Shown here: piece by piece, positions 61,601 to 64,000 of the stretch | How the letters are laid out: every line of letters starts with the position of its first letter | Position numbering within the stretch: position 1 is the stretch's first letter | NCBI RefSeq assembly: GCF_004000885.1 | Contig: NZ_BIMC01000001.1 | Span: 496,001 to 560,000 of the forward strand | Source: Paenibacillus glucanolyticus NBRC 15330 | GTDB taxonomy: Bacteria; Bacillota; Bacilli; Paenibacillales; Paenibacillaceae | Direction of reading: 5' to 3' | DNA length: 64,000 nucleotides | Program-made: the position numbers and the translations under genes | Notes under the pieces: generated by a model | Seen by the model: the letters and a program-made list of their open reading frames with translations, nothing else | Told to the model about the DNA's origin: nothing | Database searches by the model: none

Positions 61601-62119
61601 TTATGTGATCTTGTCAATGGAATCCCACAGCAATGCAATCTCGGTATGGGTTTTCCCGCCGATGACAATCTCTTTTCGTTTCTGTTCCTGTCCGCCCTTA
61701 TGTCTATAAAAGTGTTCTGCCGAATTGCCTTCAAGCACCCAGACCAATAAGGAGGTGTATCCCTTCATATTCATATACTCTTTCAGCCTGGCAAACAGTT
61801 GGTTTCCATAGCCTTGCCCTTGAATCTCTTCCAACAGATAGACGGCGTAAAGTTCTCCTTCATGAGGCATCTTCTGCTCGCGTTCTGTGCCGTAAGACAT
61901 AAACCCGTACACCTTTCCGTCTTCATCGGCCACGACAAGCAGCTGCTCGTCCTCCGGCATGTTCGCCAGCTTCCAGCGCCAGCCCTCTACACGATCGGCG
62001 GCAGACAGCGCTTGTAAGAAGCGATCGTCCACAATTCCCTTATAGGTTGTTTTCCAGCTGTCCACATGCACCTTGGCAATACCTTCAGCGTCATGTTCAT
62101 TAGCGTATCTGATCTGCAT
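61601..62119 (-). CDS. GNAT-family N-acetyltransferase
   Basis: A 172-residue acetyltransferase (IRYANEHDAEGIAKVHVDSWKTTYKG start, GELYAVYLLEEIQGQGYGNQLF acetyl-CoA loop with Q-x2-G-x-G/A, LLVWVLEGNSAEHFYRHKGG). ATG 62119 has GGAGGAAGAAC upstream; the 25 codons before are Arg/Lys-rich and untranslated. Substrate unknown. Confidence 0.88.
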   Translation of the reverse strand: MQIRYANEHDAEGIAKVHVDSWKTTYKGIVDDRFLQALSAADRVEGWRWKLANMPEDEQLLVVADEDGKVYGFMSYGTEREQKMPHEGELYAVYLLEEIQGQGYGNQLFARLKEYMNMKGYTSLLVWVLEGNSAEHFYRHKGGQEQKRKEIVIGGKTHTEIALLWDSIDKIT

Positions 62120-62211
62120 GTTCTTCCTCCTGCTCGTTTTTTCTTCTCTTTGTATTCGCTTGACAGTCATTTGATCCTCTTTTTCGTGAAACACCGTTCC
62201 TCAGAAATGGC

Positions 62212-62223
62212 ACGGTGCACCGT
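62212..62223. promoter_or_regulatory. 12-bp perfect palindrome in a divergent region
   Basis: ACGGTGCACCGT lies between the acetyltransferase gene and the deacetylase-like gene. It may be an operator; no regulator is identifiable. Confidence 0.3.
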
Positions 62224-62290
62224 CCCCGCATAAATATATGGATATACTCCGCATTACGATCCAGTGTATCCGGGAAAGGAGCACATCTGA

Positions 62291-64000
62291 ATGAATAAAG
62301 CACTAATACGCCTTGAAGATATCGGGCCAGGAGGAAATTACGAGAGTGAGGAACAACAAGCCAAATTACTTGTCATCGCTCAGTTCCTACATAATGAAGG
62401 AATCCCCTTCCATCTTGCGATCATCCCGCGTTATGTCGATCCAGCACAGAGTATTGACAGGTCTATAACCGATGCGGAAAATGATGTTTCCCTTCGTTTT
62501 GTCCTTATGCTCAGAACGCTGCTCACTCTTGGCGCCTCGCTCGGCATGCACGGATATACGCATCAATACGAGGACTCGGTCAGCGGAGACGGGTTCGAGT
62601 TTGCCTATCCCGATTGCAGCGCCAATTGTCCCCCCGATGATCGGTCCGATGCTCTCACGTCTCTCCTGCTGCTTCAGCAATCCTATGCGTATCAGCGGGT
62701 TCAGCTAGCCGAGAATGCCTTCCGAGCTGCCGATCTGGCCGCCGGCTGGTTCGAAACTCCCCACTATACTGCTTCCCCCGTCCAACGGCATATCATCGAG
62801 ATCTGTAACGGCATTCTATATGAATCCCCGCCTTCCGCACCGGATGCGAGGACGCCTGTACTCAAACTCGACCCTGACGATCCATTCTCGAACGGAACCC
62901 TCTATGTACCTACCCCGCTCTATTACGTTGCAGGTGACAACATCGAAGAAGATGTAGCTCGTATCGGGCAAACCATAAAGGACTATACGGGCGGGAAGGA
63001 TCTCGCGTCATTTTTCTACCACCCGTATCTCGAATTCTCATATATTCACCTTCGTGCTAACGGTACTGTGCATTATGATCCGAACTCGCCCCTCAGAAGA
63101 ATCATTCGGTCCTTCAAACAGGAGCATAAATCCTTTGTCCCCCTAACGTCGCTGACCCCGTTCATACCGGATTTCAGGGAGAGCGGTTTGCTGAATAAAC
63201 TCACAATCAAGCACCCGACATTGCTGCTTGCCAAAAGAATTCGGCAGCCAGATCAGTTATTTATTCGAAGTGAAACCGACAACCTATGGTGCATAGCGAC
63301 TATTCGATTCGATGCTCCCCTTCGGCTCCATAACGGCGTGTTGTCCATACGCCCGTTATTGACGGGTTGGCCGCTCCATCCGGGCGGCACGGCTATGACA
63401 GGGGATTATGATGGGGACGGAAGGATGGATACGGCCGTGTGGTATGGGAAGCTTAGTTTGTGCGAGGTCGCCCTTGGCACAGGCACCACCTTATGCCCGG
63501 CGGGTGCATGGCTGTCAGAAGCTGAAGTCATGAACTGGGAGTGTTTGACCGGTGATTTTGACGGGGATGGCAGGCATGACTTATGTTTATGGAATCCTCG
63601 CAGCGGAAAAGCCGCCATTGCCTACAGTTTCGGGAGCGGCTTTGCTACTCCTGTTATTCAGAACAAGGTTGCTGTACGTGAAGGAGAAATTCCCTGCATA
63701 GGGGATGTGAATGGGGACGGCCTGGATGACCTCGTCGTTTGGAATCCCGCCACTGGAACCTGTCGGGTCTGGCTAAGCAGTTGCAGAGACCTCCTGGATG
63801 CCGGTATATGGTATTCGGCCCATAACCTGAGCGACTCGCAGCTGTCGGTGAGGCTTGGTGATGTAGATGGCGACGGGTATGAGGATTTGGTGCTTGTTGA
63901 TCATAAAACGGGCAGCTGGTCTGTTCACTACAGCTCGGGAGCCGCCTTCGGTCCACGCGAAGCTCTATTTGGCCCATGGATATCTGGAGAACAGATGATC
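62291..64000 (+). CDS. DUF2334 polysaccharide deacetylase with FG-GAP/VCBS repeats (3' end outside window)
   Basis: A frame open for 570 codons and running off the window. AAAGGAG lies 9 bases before the ATG. Residues about 1-270 are a DUF2334 deacetylase-like domain (RLEDIGPGG, FHLAIIPRYVDP, GMHGYTHQYED, FFYHPYLEF). From about residue 370 come FG-GAP/VCBS-type repeats with calcium-loop motifs DYDGDGRMD, DFDGDGRHD, DVNGDGLDD and DVDGDGYED. No signal peptide is seen at the N-terminus, which is unusual for either domain. Short minus-strand frames inside it are shadows. Confidence 0.85.
   Translation, partial: MNKALIRLEDIGPGGNYESEEQQAKLLVIAQFLHNEGIPFHLAIIPRYVDPAQSIDRSITDAENDVSLRFVLMLRTLLTLGASLGMHGYTHQYEDSVSGDGFEFAYPDCSANCPPDDRSDALTSLLLLQQSYAYQRVQLAENAFRAADLAAGWFETPHYTASPVQRHIIEICNGILYESPPSAPDARTPVLKLDPDDPFSNGTLYVPTPLYYVAGDNIEEDVARIGQTIKDYTGGKDLASFFYHPYLEFSYIHLRANGTVHYDPNSPLRRIIRSFKQEHKSFVPLTSLTPFIPDFRESGLLNKLTIKHPTLLLAKRIRQPDQLFIRSETDNLWCIATIRFDAPLRLHNGVLSIRPLLTGWPLHPGGTAMTGDYDGDGRMDTAVWYGKLSLCEVALGTGTTLCPAGAWLSEAEVMNWECLTGDFDGDGRHDLCLWNPRSGKAAIAYSFGSGFATPVIQNKVAVREGEIPCIGDVNGDGLDDLVVWNPATGTCRVWLSSCRDLLDAGIWYSAHNLSDSQLSVRLGDVDGDGYEDLVLVDHKTGSWSVHYSSGAAFGPREALFGPWISGEQMI

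Noticed and set aside
62387..62680. 97-codon minus-strand frame at the right end
   Set aside because: It lies antisense within a plus-strand frame that is open for 570 codons and has clear domains and a good ribosome site.

Overview
The window looks like a chromosomal segment from a Paenibacillus-type Firmicute. The evidence is strong AGGAGG ribosome sites, many TTG and GTG starts, moderate GC, YesM/YesN two-component systems, a B. subtilis-style rhaEW gene, lutABC, a c-di-AMP (ydaO-type) riboswitch ahead of an NlpC/P60 gene, and copper-amine-oxidase-like stalk domains. I see no tRNA, rRNA, CRISPR array or prophage.

Layout. 1-6.3 kb: a minus-strand sugar-sensing unit (YesN regulator, YesM kinase, membrane-anchored sugar-binding protein), then an intrinsic terminator, then a CUT2 sugar ABC transporter with its own promoter and a 21-bp-spaced direct repeat. 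6.3-12.6 kb: two flavin reductases, an unusual VOC-VOC-helical fusion, a NarL-type two-component system with a cytoplasmic GAF kinase, and a leader-peptide/terminator arrangement ahead of a small CD3324-type DNA-binding gene. 12.7-18.6 kb: an unknown protein, an amidase, and a compact operon in which a 41-residue, six-cysteine peptide precedes a MauE-like membrane protein, a thioredoxin-like protein and an ABC exporter. This operon is the best candidate for an undescribed system. 19.2-21.3 kb: an IS200-type remnant and a 1558-bp IS1182-like element inserted beside a terminator hairpin that is now duplicated.

21.3-26.9 kb: an L-fucose operon (fucI, fucA, kinase, fucU) with a divergent AraC regulator and a cre-like site. 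27-31 kb: a 2Fe-2S ferredoxin, a stalk-domain GH18 protein, the riboswitch-controlled NlpC/P60 hydrolase and a coiled-coil protein. 31-42.3 kb: a long minus-strand set (ROK regulator, asparaginase, oligopeptide ABC transporter, M17 aminopeptidase, CutC, ROK sugar kinase) that looks like scavenging of a peptide- or amino-sugar-derived compound. 42.6-43.4 kb: non-coding DNA made of a short IS-end-like element, a degenerate 20-bp repeat array and nested inverted repeats. 43.6-48.7 kb: a 7Fe-type ferredoxin, a SufR-like regulator, a PQQ-type sugar dehydrogenase lipoprotein, a MurE paralogue lacking the usual meso-DAP arginine, and a dienoyl-CoA reductase.

48.9-57.8 kb: rhaEW-rhaA-rhaB-rhaR followed by lutABC, all in one direction. 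Together these would take L-rhamnose to DHAP plus lactaldehyde, lactate and finally pyruvate. 58-64 kb: an orphan type-VII-secretion-flavoured pair, membrane proteins, a Gly/Tyr-rich small protein, a membrane-fused TlpA/ResA thioredoxin, an acetyltransferase, and a partial DUF2334 deacetylase with FG-GAP/VCBS repeats that runs off the window end.
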